NCBI GenBank assembly: GCA_910583555.1
Contig: CAJTXO010000023.1
Coordinates: forward strand, 4,901-46,901
DNA length: 42,001 bases
Source: an uncultured Eubacterium sp.
GTDB taxonomy: Bacteria > Bacillota > Clostridia > Lachnospirales > Lachnospiraceae
Direction of reading: 5' to 3'
Made by a program: the position numbers and the translations under genes. Within the stretch, counting starts at the first letter, position 1. Every line of letters begins with the position of its first letter. This document shows positions 17,509 to 26,240 of this stretch, in pieces. Under the pieces are notes generated by a model that did not search any database, was not told the DNA's origin, and was given only the letters and a program-made list of their open reading frames with translations.

Positions 17509-18861
17509 ATGAAAAAGTTTTTATGTCTGGCATTATCGGCCATGCTGATCGTCGTAAACGCGTATCCGGCGGCAGCAGCGAAAAAAGCGTCGCTGACTTT
17601 TAAAAAGGTCACATTACAGGTCGGGAAAAAGAAAAAGATCTCGATCAGGAATAAAAATAAAAAAGCAGTCTACACCTTTCAGTCCTCTGCGAAAAAAACA
17701 GCCGCAGTCAGTAAAAAAGGCGTTATCACGGCGAAGAAGCAGGGAAAAGCGAAGATTACCGTGTCCGAGCGCCTGAAAAAGGGAGCGAAAAAGAAAAACC
17801 GAAAAGTTGGGGTGATCGTTGTGACCTGTACCCAAAAGAAAATACAGAAACCGACCGAATCTCCGTCGGTTACCGCAGCACCAGCCGTGACAGCCTCACC
17901 GTCGGTTCCCACGGCGGCTCCACAGGGGCCAATAGATTCACAGGAGCCGACAGCCCCTTCGACCGAATCGCCGAAACCAATGGAAACGCCGGTGCCGACA
18001 CCGGATCTTTATACAAAATCCGTGATGTCGCTTCACGTCACGGATCAGGAGAGATATTCGGTAGACGGAAATACGTGTCATGTCGATATGCAGTATTTTA
18101 CAGCTGACGCGTCGGGAGACTATTTTTCCGGCAGTACGAAAGGCAAAGGAACGACGGTCATCAAACAATATAAAGACGGCAGGGAGCAGTCATGCGCCCG
18201 CTACATCCTCTCGGGAACCGACGCGGATGGCAAAAAGTGTTCTCTGTTCATCGAGGACAACGGAACGGCGGCTGCCGGGGGAAACATGGTGATGAAACCG
18301 ACGGTCATTACCGACAGTGAAACGCTGTCTTGGCTTGAAACGGCGGATCTGCAGGGCAGGATTACCGAGGATGGAAATGGGGAAAAGACGATAGACATCC
18401 TCTGGAATGAGTCGCAGACAGAGCCTGTGCCGCCGCGCGAGGTAGTCAGGCCGGATGAGAGCCAGTCTTATCCCAATGAAATTTTTACGTTTACGATTGA
18501 TATCGGAAGTACTTCTTCCGTTAAGGGAACGGCGGGAAATGCGTCGATGATCCAGTTCAGGGCTTCCTCGGACTGCGCGAATTTCAAAGGAACGATCGTG
18601 GCTGACTCCGTGGATACCAGACTCAAGTATAACGGACAGATCGAAACGCTCTCCGCGCGCTATATACTGACTGGCGAGGGCGCGGATGGAAACCCGTGCA
18701 GTATATATGTGGAAAATAACGGTATTGATGACAACGGTATGGTGACGGAGCCGCTTATCATCACGGACAATCCGGCATTTGCCTGGGTGGAGAGTGCCAA
18801 ACTCCACGGGACGGTGAGCTGGTCACCGAAACTGACGATCCACGTGTCGGCAGCAGAGTGA
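17509..18861 (+). CDS. Secreted protein with Big_2-like domain and two DUF3237-like repeats
   Basis: I choose the ATG at 17509 because GGAGG lies about 11 nt upstream and the signal peptide then begins MKKFLCLALSAMLIVV; an ATG at 17491 overlaps the ribosome binding site. The mature protein starts with a Lys-rich Big_2-like domain (about residues 25-110), then a Pro/Thr/Ser linker (about 112-170). Two domains of about 130 residues follow, each containing an ARYIL(S/T)G core and a later TD..(L/A)(S/A)W(L/V)E segment. This pattern resembles DUF3237 (ARYVL...RFET...YAWLN), a beta-barrel family of unknown function. The Big_2-like end resembles surface protein 1. It lies between recG and rsmD, where this chromosome segment normally has no such gene. 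Confidence 0.8.
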   Translation: MKKFLCLALSAMLIVVNAYPAAAAKKASLTFKKVTLQVGKKKKISIRNKNKKAVYTFQSSAKKTAAVSKKGVITAKKQGKAKITVSERLKKGAKKKNRKVGVIVVTCTQKKIQKPTESPSVTAAPAVTASPSVPTAAPQGPIDSQEPTAPSTESPKPMETPVPTPDLYTKSVMSLHVTDQERYSVDGNTCHVDMQYFTADASGDYFSGSTKGKGTTVIKQYKDGREQSCARYILSGTDADGKKCSLFIEDNGTAAAGGNMVMKPTVITDSETLSWLETADLQGRITEDGNGEKTIDILWNESQTEPVPPREVVRPDESQSYPNEIFTFTIDIGSTSSVKGTAGNASMIQFRASSDCANFKGTIVADSVDTRLKYNGQIETLSARYILTGEGADGNPCSIYVENNGIDDNGMVTEPLIITDNPAFAWVESAKLHGTVSWSPKLTIHVSAAE

Positions 18862-19023
18862 CAGGGAGATTTGACCGTCCGGAATTTGCTTCTGATTTTC
18901 CGGCGTTTACTTCCGTTAGCTTCCAGTTATCAGGCACGAAAGTTTCTCTTGATAAAAAAGCGGTTATCATTTATAATTGTGAAAGACGAAAAGGAATTCG
19001 AAGAGGGAAAGCGAGGAGAGGGT

Positions 19024-19599
19024 ATGCGCGTCATAGCGGGAACGGCGAGACGGCTCCCATTGGTCACGCCGGAAGGAAAAGATACGAGACCGACGACCGA
19101 CCGGATCAAGGAAACGCTGTTCAACATCATCCAGGATGAGATTCCGGGCAGTTTATTTCTCGATCTGTTCAGCGGCAGCGGCGCAATCGGGATCGAGGCG
19201 CTGAGCCGGGGGGCAAAGCAGGCGTGGCTTGTCGAGTTTGGCAGGGAACCGCTCAAATGTATCCGGGCAAATCTGGCAAAGACCCGCCTGGAAGCACAGG
19301 CAGTCGTCCTCCCGATCGAGGTGACATATGCCATATCCAAATTGGAAAAAGAGGGCAGGCAGTTTGATGTGATTTACGCCGATCCTCCGTACAAAAAGAA
19401 ATTTGAAGCAAAGATCGTACAAATGCTGGCCTGCTCCGGCATTGTGAAAGAAGGTACACTCGTGATCCTGGAATCGGCGCTGGACACGGACGTGGACTAT
19501 ATAGACGAAGATGTATTTGAACTGTTAAGAGTGAAGCAGTATAAAACGAATCAGCATGTGTTTTTGCGCGTGCGGGAAACGCAGCGCTCCTCTTTATGA
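19024..19599 (+). CDS. rsmD: 16S rRNA (guanine(966)-N(2))-methyltransferase
   Basis: RsmD methylates G966 of 16S rRNA during 30S assembly. The 191-residue product begins at ATG 19024 (GGAGAGG just upstream) with the family start MRVIAGTARRLPL. It shows RPTTDRIKETLFNII, the SAM-binding FLDLFSGSGAIGIEALSRGA, and the catalytic DPPY motif (YADPPYKKKF). An open frame runs 51 codons further upstream but lacks family similarity. In related genomes coaD usually follows; here a coiled-coil gene follows directly. Confidence 0.94.
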   Translation: MRVIAGTARRLPLVTPEGKDTRPTTDRIKETLFNIIQDEIPGSLFLDLFSGSGAIGIEALSRGAKQAWLVEFGREPLKCIRANLAKTRLEAQAVVLPIEVTYAISKLEKEGRQFDVIYADPPYKKKFEAKIVQMLACSGIVKEGTLVILESALDTDVDYIDEDVFELLRVKQYKTNQHVFLRVRETQRSSL

Positions 19600-19635
19600 A
19601 GTTTTACCATGAGGGAAAGGAAAAGGTAATCATTT

Positions 19636-20241
19636 ATGAACCCATCAAGAATCGAAAAGGCGATTGACGAGATTTACGAATATGTGGAGAACTGTAAGCC
19701 GTCGAAGCTGTATCCAAATAAAGTTACAGTTTCAAAGGACGAGCTTTATGATCTGTTGGACGCGCTCCGCATGTGCGCACCGGAGGAGATCAAGAGATAC
19801 CAGAAGATTATCAACAACCGGGAAGAGATTCTTGGACAGGCACAGGAGCAGGCACAGCAGATCATGAGTCAGGCGCAGGCACAGACGAAACAGCTGCTCG
19901 ACCAGAACGAGCTGGTGCAGACGGCCTACGCGCAGGCGGAGCAGATCGTGAAAGAAGCCGAAGCGCAGGCGCAGCAGATACTGAACCAGGCGGTGGGCGA
20001 GGGCAACCAGGTCCGCACGGACGCCCTGTACTATACGAGCGATCTTCTCGGAGAGGCGGGCAGAAATATCGAACTTTCGCTCAAAGAAATTGAGAGCAAA
20101 TCGTCCATGCTGATTAATGTATTAAAGAAAGACATTGAGATCATAAAAAATAACCGGTCCGAGCTGCAGGACCAGATCAGTGGAAAAATTCCGGAAGAGG
20201 AAGAAGCGGCGGCAGCGGAGCAGACCGAGGGCCAGGTGTGA
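19636..20241 (+). CDS. Coiled-coil protein, 'V-type ATPase subunit H'-like/DivIVA-like
   Basis: A 201-residue hydrophilic protein. A conserved-looking N-terminus (about 1-65, with IYEYVENCKPSKLYP) is followed by a long Gln/Ala/Glu-rich coiled coil (about 70-125, heptads such as AQEQAQQIMSQAQAQ). After a conserved RTDALYYTSDLLGEA segment comes a second helical region. Proteins like this are often labelled 'H+-ATPase subunit H' or ATPase in Lachnospiraceae and commonly sit between rsmD/coaD and ylbJ. No nucleotide-binding motif is visible, so the ATPase label is doubtful; a DivIVA-like scaffold is a fair alternative. Confidence 0.8.
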   Translation: MNPSRIEKAIDEIYEYVENCKPSKLYPNKVTVSKDELYDLLDALRMCAPEEIKRYQKIINNREEILGQAQEQAQQIMSQAQAQTKQLLDQNELVQTAYAQAEQIVKEAEAQAQQILNQAVGEGNQVRTDALYYTSDLLGEAGRNIELSLKEIESKSSMLINVLKKDIEIIKNNRSELQDQISGKIPEEEEAAAAEQTEGQV

Positions 20242-20309
20242 AGGAACGGAAAAACAGCGTTCTTCACGAATTGTTTGGAAGTGTGAAGGAACGAAAAACA
20301 ACGGTAGGT

Positions 20310-21335
20310 TTAGAAGAAGATCAAACCGAGCAGGAGTCCGAATGATCCTGCCAGCACTTTTATCATTACATAGCGCGAAAAAGGTAATCCTGTATTTTGC
20401 AGAACACTGTTTGTCTGGGCGGCTGCCGACAGTCCCCCAAATGCAGTGGCGGCGAGAGACAGGATTATTTTTGCGTGTCCGGAAAGAGGCGAGGCCGCGA
20501 TCATCGCATCCCCAGTCGTGATTTCCAGTATGCTGCCTAAAAGCAGTTTCGCGTAATAGGGTATGACAGGAAGCTGCCGCAGCAGCGTAGCGAAAATGGA
20601 AAAAAACATGATGTAGCCGCCAATCTTTATGAGGAGCAGCGCGCTGGAGGCGATTTCCGCGTCGATCATCCGGGAAAACGATTCCGCTGATTTTACACGC
20701 GGCGTGCCGGATACGGCTGGAACGGATGGGCTGACTGGAACGGATGAACTGACTACAACGGTAGGGTTACTTGCAACGGCAGGGCTGGCTGGAACGGATG
20801 GACTGACTACAACGGTAGGGCTACTTGCAACGGCAGGGTTGGCAGGAACGGCTGTCGCAGGCGCGGCATCTGCCACCGTTTTTGCCCGGGGAAGGCGGCT
20901 TTTTTTTGTAAACAAAAGAAAACAAAGGCTCCCGAGCAGGGAGGAGAGCAGTACGAGCGCATAAAACAAATATTGGCCGGAATCCATGCCGAGCATACTG
21001 CCGGCCACGAAAAAGATGACGAACATCGGACTGGGGTTGTTCGTAAATCCGGCAAAAAACAAGGCTTTTTCCCGTGAGAGCATCCCGTCTTTGTACAATT
21101 CGCCGGCCACCTTCGCGCCGATCGGATAACCGGAGAGGATACCAGCGGCCAGCAATAGATACTGGCAGCGCCGCCCTTGCATCGTGCGCCGGATCAGGGA
21201 GGTCAGTACCGAAAAGGGGAGCAGGGAGGGAACGAGGACGCCCGCCCACAAAAGAAGTCCGCTCTTACTTCCTTCTGCGGCGGTTTCCGGAAACAGGAGC
21301 AAAATGAAAAGAAATAGAAAACAGAGCAGGAGCAT
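20310..21335 (-). CDS. ylbJ: YlbJ-like sporulation integral membrane protein
   Basis: A 341-residue membrane protein of the nucleoside-recognition (Gate) superfamily. It has LLWAGVLVPSLLPFSVLTSL, the conserved SGYPIGAKVAGELYKDG, FAGFTNNPSPMFVIFFVAGS and the C-terminal LLGSILEITTGDAMI. YlbJ is required for sporulation in Bacillus subtilis; the transported molecule is not certain. Between the two membrane halves (about residues 155-215) is a cytoplasmic or extracellular loop made of a Pro/Val/Ser tandem repeat not expected in the family. ATG 21335 has GGGGGAT upstream. It is the only minus-strand gene in the rsmD-rpmF run and converges with the coiled-coil gene. Confidence 0.85.
   Translation of the reverse strand: MLLLCFLFLFILLLFPETAAEGSKSGLLLWAGVLVPSLLPFSVLTSLIRRTMQGRRCQYLLLAAGILSGYPIGAKVAGELYKDGMLSREKALFFAGFTNNPSPMFVIFFVAGSMLGMDSGQYLFYALVLLSSLLGSLCFLLFTKKSRLPRAKTVADAAPATAVPANPAVASSPTVVVSPSVPASPAVASNPTVVVSSSVPVSPSVPAVSGTPRVKSAESFSRMIDAEIASSALLLIKIGGYIMFFSIFATLLRQLPVIPYYAKLLLGSILEITTGDAMIAASPLSGHAKIILSLAATAFGGLSAAAQTNSVLQNTGLPFSRYVMIKVLAGSFGLLLGLIFF
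20719..20853 (-). repeat. 54-bp in-frame tandem repeat inside ylbJ
   Basis: Two nearly identical 54-bp units (20737-20790 and 20791-20844) are flanked by partial copies. Each encodes 18 residues of the type SSPTVVVSPSVPASPAVA in the loop between the two membrane halves of YlbJ. Confidence 0.9.
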
Positions 21336-21437
21336 GGTGATCCCCCATCGTACTTGTTTTTATAAAAGGTATGAATAAATATGAGCCATTATGCAGACGA
21401 ATAAGGATAAAGAAATGATTGTCTGGAGGATGTTACC

Positions 21438-22298
21438 ATGAATGATACTTTTACGATCCTTACCGATTCCACCTCAAATCTGCCCCGCCCTTATATCGAG
21501 AAATACGGGATCATCGTCCTGCCTCTTACGTATCTCGTAGATGACAGGGAATATCCGGGATACACAGACGAGATTGAGGACAACTTCGGGCAGCTTTACG
21601 AACACCTGCGGAATGGGAAACCGATCACGACTTCTATGGTGAATAAGAGCATTGCGCACGAGGTCGCCAAACGGGTTCTGGAGCAGGGGCAGGATCTTTT
21701 ATACATCGGCTTATCGTCCAAACTGAGCGGCACGTACTACGCGGTCGAGAGCGCACTGAACACGCTGAAAGGGGAATTTCCGGAACGGAAGATCTACGCC
21801 GTTGACAGCTTATGCGTCGCGCTCGGCGAGGGAATGCTCGTCTATGAGGCGGTAAAAGGCAAAAAGCAGGACAAATGCCTGGCAGAGATCTACGACTGGT
21901 GCAATCGGTGCCGCTGGAACGTGAACACGGTGTTTACCGTGGATGACCTGAACCATCTGAGGCGCAGCGGGCGCGCGTCGTCCGCGATCGCCGTCGTCGG
22001 CACAGTGCTGAAGATCAAGCTGATTCTCCGCATGAACAATGGCGGTGTGCTGAAGCAGGAGACAAAAGTCCGCGGGCGGAAAAAGTCGCTGGACGAGATC
22101 GTAAAGCGGGTGCTGCAGGGGATAGACCGGGAGCAGATGGTGTTTGTCAGCCACGGGGACTGCCCCGAAGACGCAAAATATGTAGCGGATGGCCTCTACC
22201 GTTCGGAAAAGGTGACAAAGGTGATCTTAAATACGCTCGATCCGGTCATCGGCATCCACACCGGCCCGGGTTCCATCGGCATCTTTTATATGGAGTAA
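21438..22298 (+). CDS. DegV family fatty-acid-binding protein
   Basis: A 286-residue DegV protein. It has the start FTILTDSTSNLP, a central TTSMVNKS segment, YIGLSSKLSGTY, and the C-terminal GIHTGPGSIGIFY. DegV/FakB-type proteins bind a fatty acid and present it to the kinase FakA for phosphorylation and phospholipid synthesis. The usual lipid-contact residues (TTS and the GP/G end) are in place. The ATG at 21438 follows GGAGG. No fakA is visible nearby. Confidence 0.92.
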   Translation: MNDTFTILTDSTSNLPRPYIEKYGIIVLPLTYLVDDREYPGYTDEIEDNFGQLYEHLRNGKPITTSMVNKSIAHEVAKRVLEQGQDLLYIGLSSKLSGTYYAVESALNTLKGEFPERKIYAVDSLCVALGEGMLVYEAVKGKKQDKCLAEIYDWCNRCRWNVNTVFTVDDLNHLRRSGRASSAIAVVGTVLKIKLILRMNNGGVLKQETKVRGRKKSLDEIVKRVLQGIDREQMVFVSHGDCPEDAKYVADGLYRSEKVTKVILNTLDPVIGIHTGPGSIGIFYME

Positions 22299-22310
22299 GG
22301 CTTTTAGGGG

Positions 22311-22339
22311 TTGAAATTTAAAAGCCGCAGTTGTATAAT
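22311..22339 (+). promoter_or_regulatory. ackA promoter
   Basis: TTGAAA (22311-22316), 17-bp spacer and perfect TATAAT (22334-22339), about 50 bp before the ackA ATG. It indicates that ackA is transcribed separately from degV. Confidence 0.85.
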
Positions 22340-22387
22340 ATGTTCGGGTGAATATTTCAAACAAAAACTAGAAAGAAGGATATATTA

Positions 22388-23578
22388 ATGAAAGTATTGG
22401 TAATCAATTGCGGCAGTTCATCCCTGAAATACCAGTTGATCGACTCAGAGACGGAACAGGCTCTTGCCGTAGGCCTGTGTGAGCGGATTGGAATAGATGG
22501 AAGACTGAACCACACGCCGGCCGGCGGTGAGAAGGTCGTCATAGAAAAGGACATGCCGAACCACGAAGTTGCGGTGAAAATGGTACTGGAGGAACTGACG
22601 GATCCGGAAAACGGGGTGATCGGGGACCTCTCGGAAATCGATGCGATCGGCCACCGCGTCGTGCACGGCGGAGAGAAATTTGCTTCATCCGTTGTGATCA
22701 CGGACGATGTGATGGCTGCGATCGAGGAATGCAATCCGTTGGCGCCGTTACATAACCCGGCCAATCTGATCGGCATCCGCGCCTGTCAGGCGATCATGCC
22801 CGGCGTGCCGAATACCGCTGTTTTTGATACGGCATTTCACCAGACGATGGAGCCGGTTGCCTTTATGTACGGACTCCCTTATGAATGCTATGAAAAGTAT
22901 AAAGTGCGCCGTTACGGATTTCACGGGACGAGCCACAGTTTCGTATCAGCCCGCGCGATCGAAGTTTTGGGATTGGATCCTAAGGATTCAAAAGTCATCG
23001 TTTGCCATCTCGGAAACGGAGCGAGTATCTCTGCCGTGAAAAACGGAAAGTCCGTGGATACCAGTATGGGGCTGACGCCGCTCGAAGGGCTTGTGATGGG
23101 AACGCGCAGCGGAGACATCGACCCGGCGATCATCGAATACCTGGCACACAGCATGGGCAAAACGCTGGAGGAAATGATGACACTGTTAAATAAAGAGTCG
23201 GGCGTATACGGCCTCTCCGGCGTATCCAGTGATTTCCGCGATCTGGAGGCGGCCGCTGACGATGGAAATGAAAAGGCGCAGATGGCGATGGATGTATTCG
23301 GCTATCGCGTCGCCAAATACATCGGAGCGTATACCGCAGCGATGAACGGCGTGGACGCCATCGTGTTTACGGCGGGTCTCGGCGAGAACAATCATGTCAT
23401 GCGCGAGTATATCTGCAGCTATCTCGGTTATCTCGGCGTGGAGATCGACAAAAAGGAAAATGCGGTACGGAGTGTGGAAAAGGTTGTTTCGACGCCGGAA
23501 AGCAAGGTAAAAGTCATGGTCGTGCCGACGAATGAAGAACTTGCGATCGCCAGGGAAACGGTGGCGCTTGTGCAGTAG
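22388..23578 (+). CDS. ackA: Acetate kinase
   Basis: AckA interconverts acetyl phosphate plus ADP with acetate plus ATP, the energy-conserving last step of acetate fermentation. Family motifs are intact: VINCGSSSLKYQL at the start, HRVVHGGEKF, FDTAFHQTM (with the catalytic Asp), YGFHGTSHSFVS, HLGNGASISA, GTRSGDIDPAI and FTAGLGENN. Length (396) is typical. The ATG has GAAGGA upstream. No pta gene is adjacent, although phosphotransacetylase often pairs with it; in many Lachnospiraceae ackA lies next to yceD-rpmF, as it nearly does here. Confidence 0.97.
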   Translation: MKVLVINCGSSSLKYQLIDSETEQALAVGLCERIGIDGRLNHTPAGGEKVVIEKDMPNHEVAVKMVLEELTDPENGVIGDLSEIDAIGHRVVHGGEKFASSVVITDDVMAAIEECNPLAPLHNPANLIGIRACQAIMPGVPNTAVFDTAFHQTMEPVAFMYGLPYECYEKYKVRRYGFHGTSHSFVSARAIEVLGLDPKDSKVIVCHLGNGASISAVKNGKSVDTSMGLTPLEGLVMGTRSGDIDPAIIEYLAHSMGKTLEEMMTLLNKESGVYGLSGVSSDFRDLEAAADDGNEKAQMAMDVFGYRVAKYIGAYTAAMNGVDAIVFTAGLGENNHVMREYICSYLGYLGVEIDKKENAVRSVEKVVSTPESKVKVMVVPTNEELAIARETVALVQ

Positions 23579-23614
23579 GAACTTTTTTTCATCGTTGGCT
23601 AGGAAAAAAACTTG

Positions 23615-23643
23615 TTGACAAAAGATGTCAGAATTGGTATAAT
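23615..23643 (+). promoter_or_regulatory. rpmF promoter
   Basis: A consensus TTGACA (23615-23620), 17-bp spacer and TATAAT (23638-23643), about 37 bp before the rpmF start. It is the strongest-looking promoter in the window, fitting a ribosomal protein gene. Confidence 0.92.
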
Positions 23644-23680
23644 GGCAGAAGTGTTTTGAGTTTTAAGGAGGTGTAATGAC

Positions 23681-23863
23681 ATGTCAATCTGTCCTAAGAA
23701 TAAATCTTCGAAAGCAAGAAGAGACAAACGCAGAGCAAACTGGAAAATGACGGCGCCTACGTTGGTAAAGTGCAGTAAATGCGGGGAGCTGATGGTTCCG
23801 CACAGAGTTTGCAAAAGTTGTGGAAGCTATAATAAAAAAGAGATTCTTGCCAGCGCGGAGTAA
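23681..23863 (+). CDS. rpmF: 50S ribosomal protein L32
   Basis: A 60-residue basic protein with the L32 start MSICPKNKSSKARRDKRRAN and a four-cysteine zinc ribbon (CSKCGELMVPHRVCKSCG). The ribosome binding site AGGAGGTG precedes the ATG. In most Clostridia yceD lies immediately upstream and plsX downstream; neither is here, and the gene has its own strong promoter. Confidence 0.97.
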   Translation: MSICPKNKSSKARRDKRRANWKMTAPTLVKCSKCGELMVPHRVCKSCGSYNKKEILASAE

Positions 23864-24629
23864 CATTTGAATTCCGCAAAATCGGAGATAACCCCTTGTA
23901 AAAACAAGGGCTGCGAAAAATTTATGGTCTAAACGAGTGAATTTAACCGGTTCATTTGGGAACATATGGATGCGAATATGGCACAAGAGGTCAATATATC
24001 TGTGAAAATAGATGTATTGGCCTTTTATGTGTTTAAAAAGATGTTATTCAGTCATTTGAGAAGGCAAAAGAGAATCAGTGGTGGCGGAGGAATATGCGCC
24101 AGACGAAGCAGTGCCATCCGAAACAGTTTGAACATGCCGGGCGTGGGATGTGGAAATTGAAACGGAGTGCGGCAGAAAAAGTGGGAGAGGTGTTGTCCGG
24201 TGCGGGCGGTGCCGTTCCAGTCGGTAAAAACAGGTAGATATTTTTAAGTTGCTATGGTATGAGATTAATTATGAGTTGATTGCTAACAATATCTATGAAA
24301 GAAATGATGACTTTGATATTGGTTGAAGAAGATTTTTAAGAATTTATAAGAGGATTTCCATCTGGCTGGACAAGATGTTTTTCAATCGAATTTACCAGCA
24401 GCCAGCCGTGTTCCGGTGACCAGAGCGGCTGTTCGTATTAGATAAGGTAAACATTCTAACTAGCCGATAGAGATAGAACAATCGGGACTTCGATAAGAAA
24501 TAAGGGATCATCAAATGTGGTTGATTTCTTTTTTCTATTATGATACGATAGATATGGGAAAGTTTAACACACAAAGAAAGGGAAAGCCGGTGTACGGTAC
24601 CGTATATCAGGACGAAATTCGGGGGACAT
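23864..24629. other. 766-bp region without a confident gene
   Basis: It starts with a hairpin after rpmF (CCCTTGT 23893-23899, ACAAGGG 23904-23910, then an A-rich tract), a weak terminator candidate. A short frame at 23966-24160 begins plausibly (AQEVNISVKIDVLAFYVF), loosely recalling the N-terminus of YcxB-like membrane proteins, but then loses protein character. It is probably a decayed gene. An A-rich/T-rich hairpin ending in a T-run lies at about 24495-24534. Nothing else is recognisable. Confidence 0.45.
24495..24534 (+). terminator. Probable terminator upstream of the diguanylate cyclase gene
   Basis: AAGAAAT (24495-24501) pairs with ATTTCTT (about 24523-24529), partly extended inward, and is followed by TTTTT. 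It would end transcription entering from the decayed region. Confidence 0.45.
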
Positions 24630-24633
24630 ATGA

Positions 24634-25932
24634 ATGAAAGAAGAATTAATGAGCGCGGCATTTAGAACCATACTGGATGAAGCGACAGAGATGATTTTTT
24701 TAAAGGATGTGGATCTGGTTTATCAGGCCGTTTCCGCGCCGTTTTTAGAGATGGTGGGCAAGCCGTCGGCAGAAGAAGTGGTAGGACATACAGATGCTGA
24801 GATTTATGAGGACAAAAATCTCAGCAGACGGTATGAAGCAGATGAACGTCGTCTGCTGTTCGAACAGAAAGATATGAGGGGGTATATCGAGCCGATCACG
24901 GATGATCACGGACAGGCGAGATATGGTTCAACGTCCAAATATCTGCTTCGTGATGAGAAAGACCAGGTTATCGGCATACTGGGAATTGTCAAGGATGTTA
25001 CGAGGGAATACCGCGCACGTCAGCGCTATCAGCAGGAATTCAGATATTTGTTTGAGCTGCCGGAGGATACGTATGCCGTCTGCTATATTGATGTTGATGA
25101 CTGGCGCATTATCAAGCAGAGGCGGCAGCATATAGAGGATGGCACCCTGCAGGAATGCCAGACCGTGGAACAAATATGCAGTTATGCGGTAGATTCCATC
25201 GTAGATAAGGGGTGTAAAGGGGTGGAATTTTACCAGGATTTCACGCCAGATAAATTGTGGAGTATATATGACAGCGGGAGAAACTGCGTATCTTTCGAGT
25301 ACGAACGGAAAATGTCGGATGGTTCAGCCAGATGGGTGCACAATGAGGCGCATTTCCTCACGGATGTAGACAGCGGTCATCTGTGCGTCATGCTTTCGGT
25401 CAAGGACATCACGGCGGACAAGCAGGAGGAGCAGGAAATATTCGAGGCCGCAACATTAGACCAAATGACAAAGGTATTAAATCGCGCAACGGCGATCAAA
25501 TATATTAAACAGATCATTTATAATGAGGAAGAAAAACTTCATGTGCTGTTTATGCTCGATGTAGATAATTTCAAAGGCATCAATGATACATTTGGCCATC
25601 AGGCAGGCGATGAATTTTTGATCAGGCTGGCGGGCGATCTGAAGAATTCATTCCGCGAAGATGATGTCGTGGGAAGAATCGGCGGGGATGAGTTTTTCAT
25701 TTTCCTGAGGAACGTAGTGGAGATCAACCAGATTGAGAAAAAGGCCCAGGATATACTGGATATTGTTTCCCGGGCGGGGGAAATCTATTCGGAGGCTGAA
25801 TCGAGCGGAAGCATCGGGATCGCCCTGTATCCGGGGGATGGGAGAACGGTGGAGGAATTGTATTCCAGGGCGGATGAGGCACTGTATGTGGCGAAGAGGG
25901 GCGGCAAGAATCAATATGTTTTTGCCGGATGA
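24634..25932 (+). CDS. PAS domain-containing diguanylate cyclase
   Basis: This 432-residue soluble protein probably makes cyclic di-GMP from two GTP in response to a small-molecule or redox cue. An N-terminal PAS domain (about 8-130; MIFLKDVDLVYQAVSAPFLE, ILGIVKDVTREY) is followed by a second PAS-like domain (about 140-262; RWVHNEAHFL, VKDITADKQEE). The GGDEF domain is at about 270-432. The active-site motif is GRIGGDEFF and an inhibitory RxxD site (REDD) lies five residues earlier, so the enzyme should be active and product-inhibited. There is no membrane segment. GGGGGA precedes the ATG. It stands alone between a gene-poor region and a glycosidase. Confidence 0.93.
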   Translation: MKEELMSAAFRTILDEATEMIFLKDVDLVYQAVSAPFLEMVGKPSAEEVVGHTDAEIYEDKNLSRRYEADERRLLFEQKDMRGYIEPITDDHGQARYGSTSKYLLRDEKDQVIGILGIVKDVTREYRARQRYQQEFRYLFELPEDTYAVCYIDVDDWRIIKQRRQHIEDGTLQECQTVEQICSYAVDSIVDKGCKGVEFYQDFTPDKLWSIYDSGRNCVSFEYERKMSDGSARWVHNEAHFLTDVDSGHLCVMLSVKDITADKQEEQEIFEAATLDQMTKVLNRATAIKYIKQIIYNEEEKLHVLFMLDVDNFKGINDTFGHQAGDEFLIRLAGDLKNSFREDDVVGRIGGDEFFIFLRNVVEINQIEKKAQDILDIVSRAGEIYSEAESSGSIGIALYPGDGRTVEELYSRADEALYVAKRGGKNQYVFAG

Positions 25933-26174
25933 GCGGAGTTTACTTTGATGTGGTGAGAATTTGACAATCCCCAATATAAAGTGAAAGAGCAGGACCAGAA
26001 TGATTTTTGGATGTACAGACATGCAAATAACTATTATTTATATAGGGGGGGAGTATGTATTCCGAAAAGCTTCTGAAATTAGCATAACGGTGACATCGCG
26101 GCCGTGTCGCGGAATCTCAGGTGTGACGTTTCTTGCGTGAACTTGCAGATCAGAAAATTTCAACATTTTTTCCA

Positions 26175-26203
26175 TTGCCTTTTCCCTCAAAAATAGATAT
26201 ACT
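26175..26203 (+). promoter_or_regulatory. Promoter of the GH43 gene
   Basis: TTGCCT (26175-26180) and TATACT (26198-26203) are 17 bp apart and 38 bp before the ATG at 26241. The rest of the 308-bp gap after the diguanylate cyclase gene (25933-26240) shows no gene and no clear operator. Confidence 0.65.
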
Positions 26204-26240
26204 GAAAGAAGAACATATCAGAATGGAGGGTACATACCAT

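Noticed and set aside
23966..24160. 64-codon plus-strand frame after rpmF as a real gene
   Set aside because: Only the first 25 or so residues look like protein; the rest is Arg/Gly-rich noise and the ribosome binding site is weak, so I treat it as decayed sequence.
25962..25985. TTGACA near 25962 as a promoter for the GH43 gene
   Set aside because: The only AT-rich -10 candidate is too close (about 8 bp) and a better-spaced pair lies at 26175-26203.
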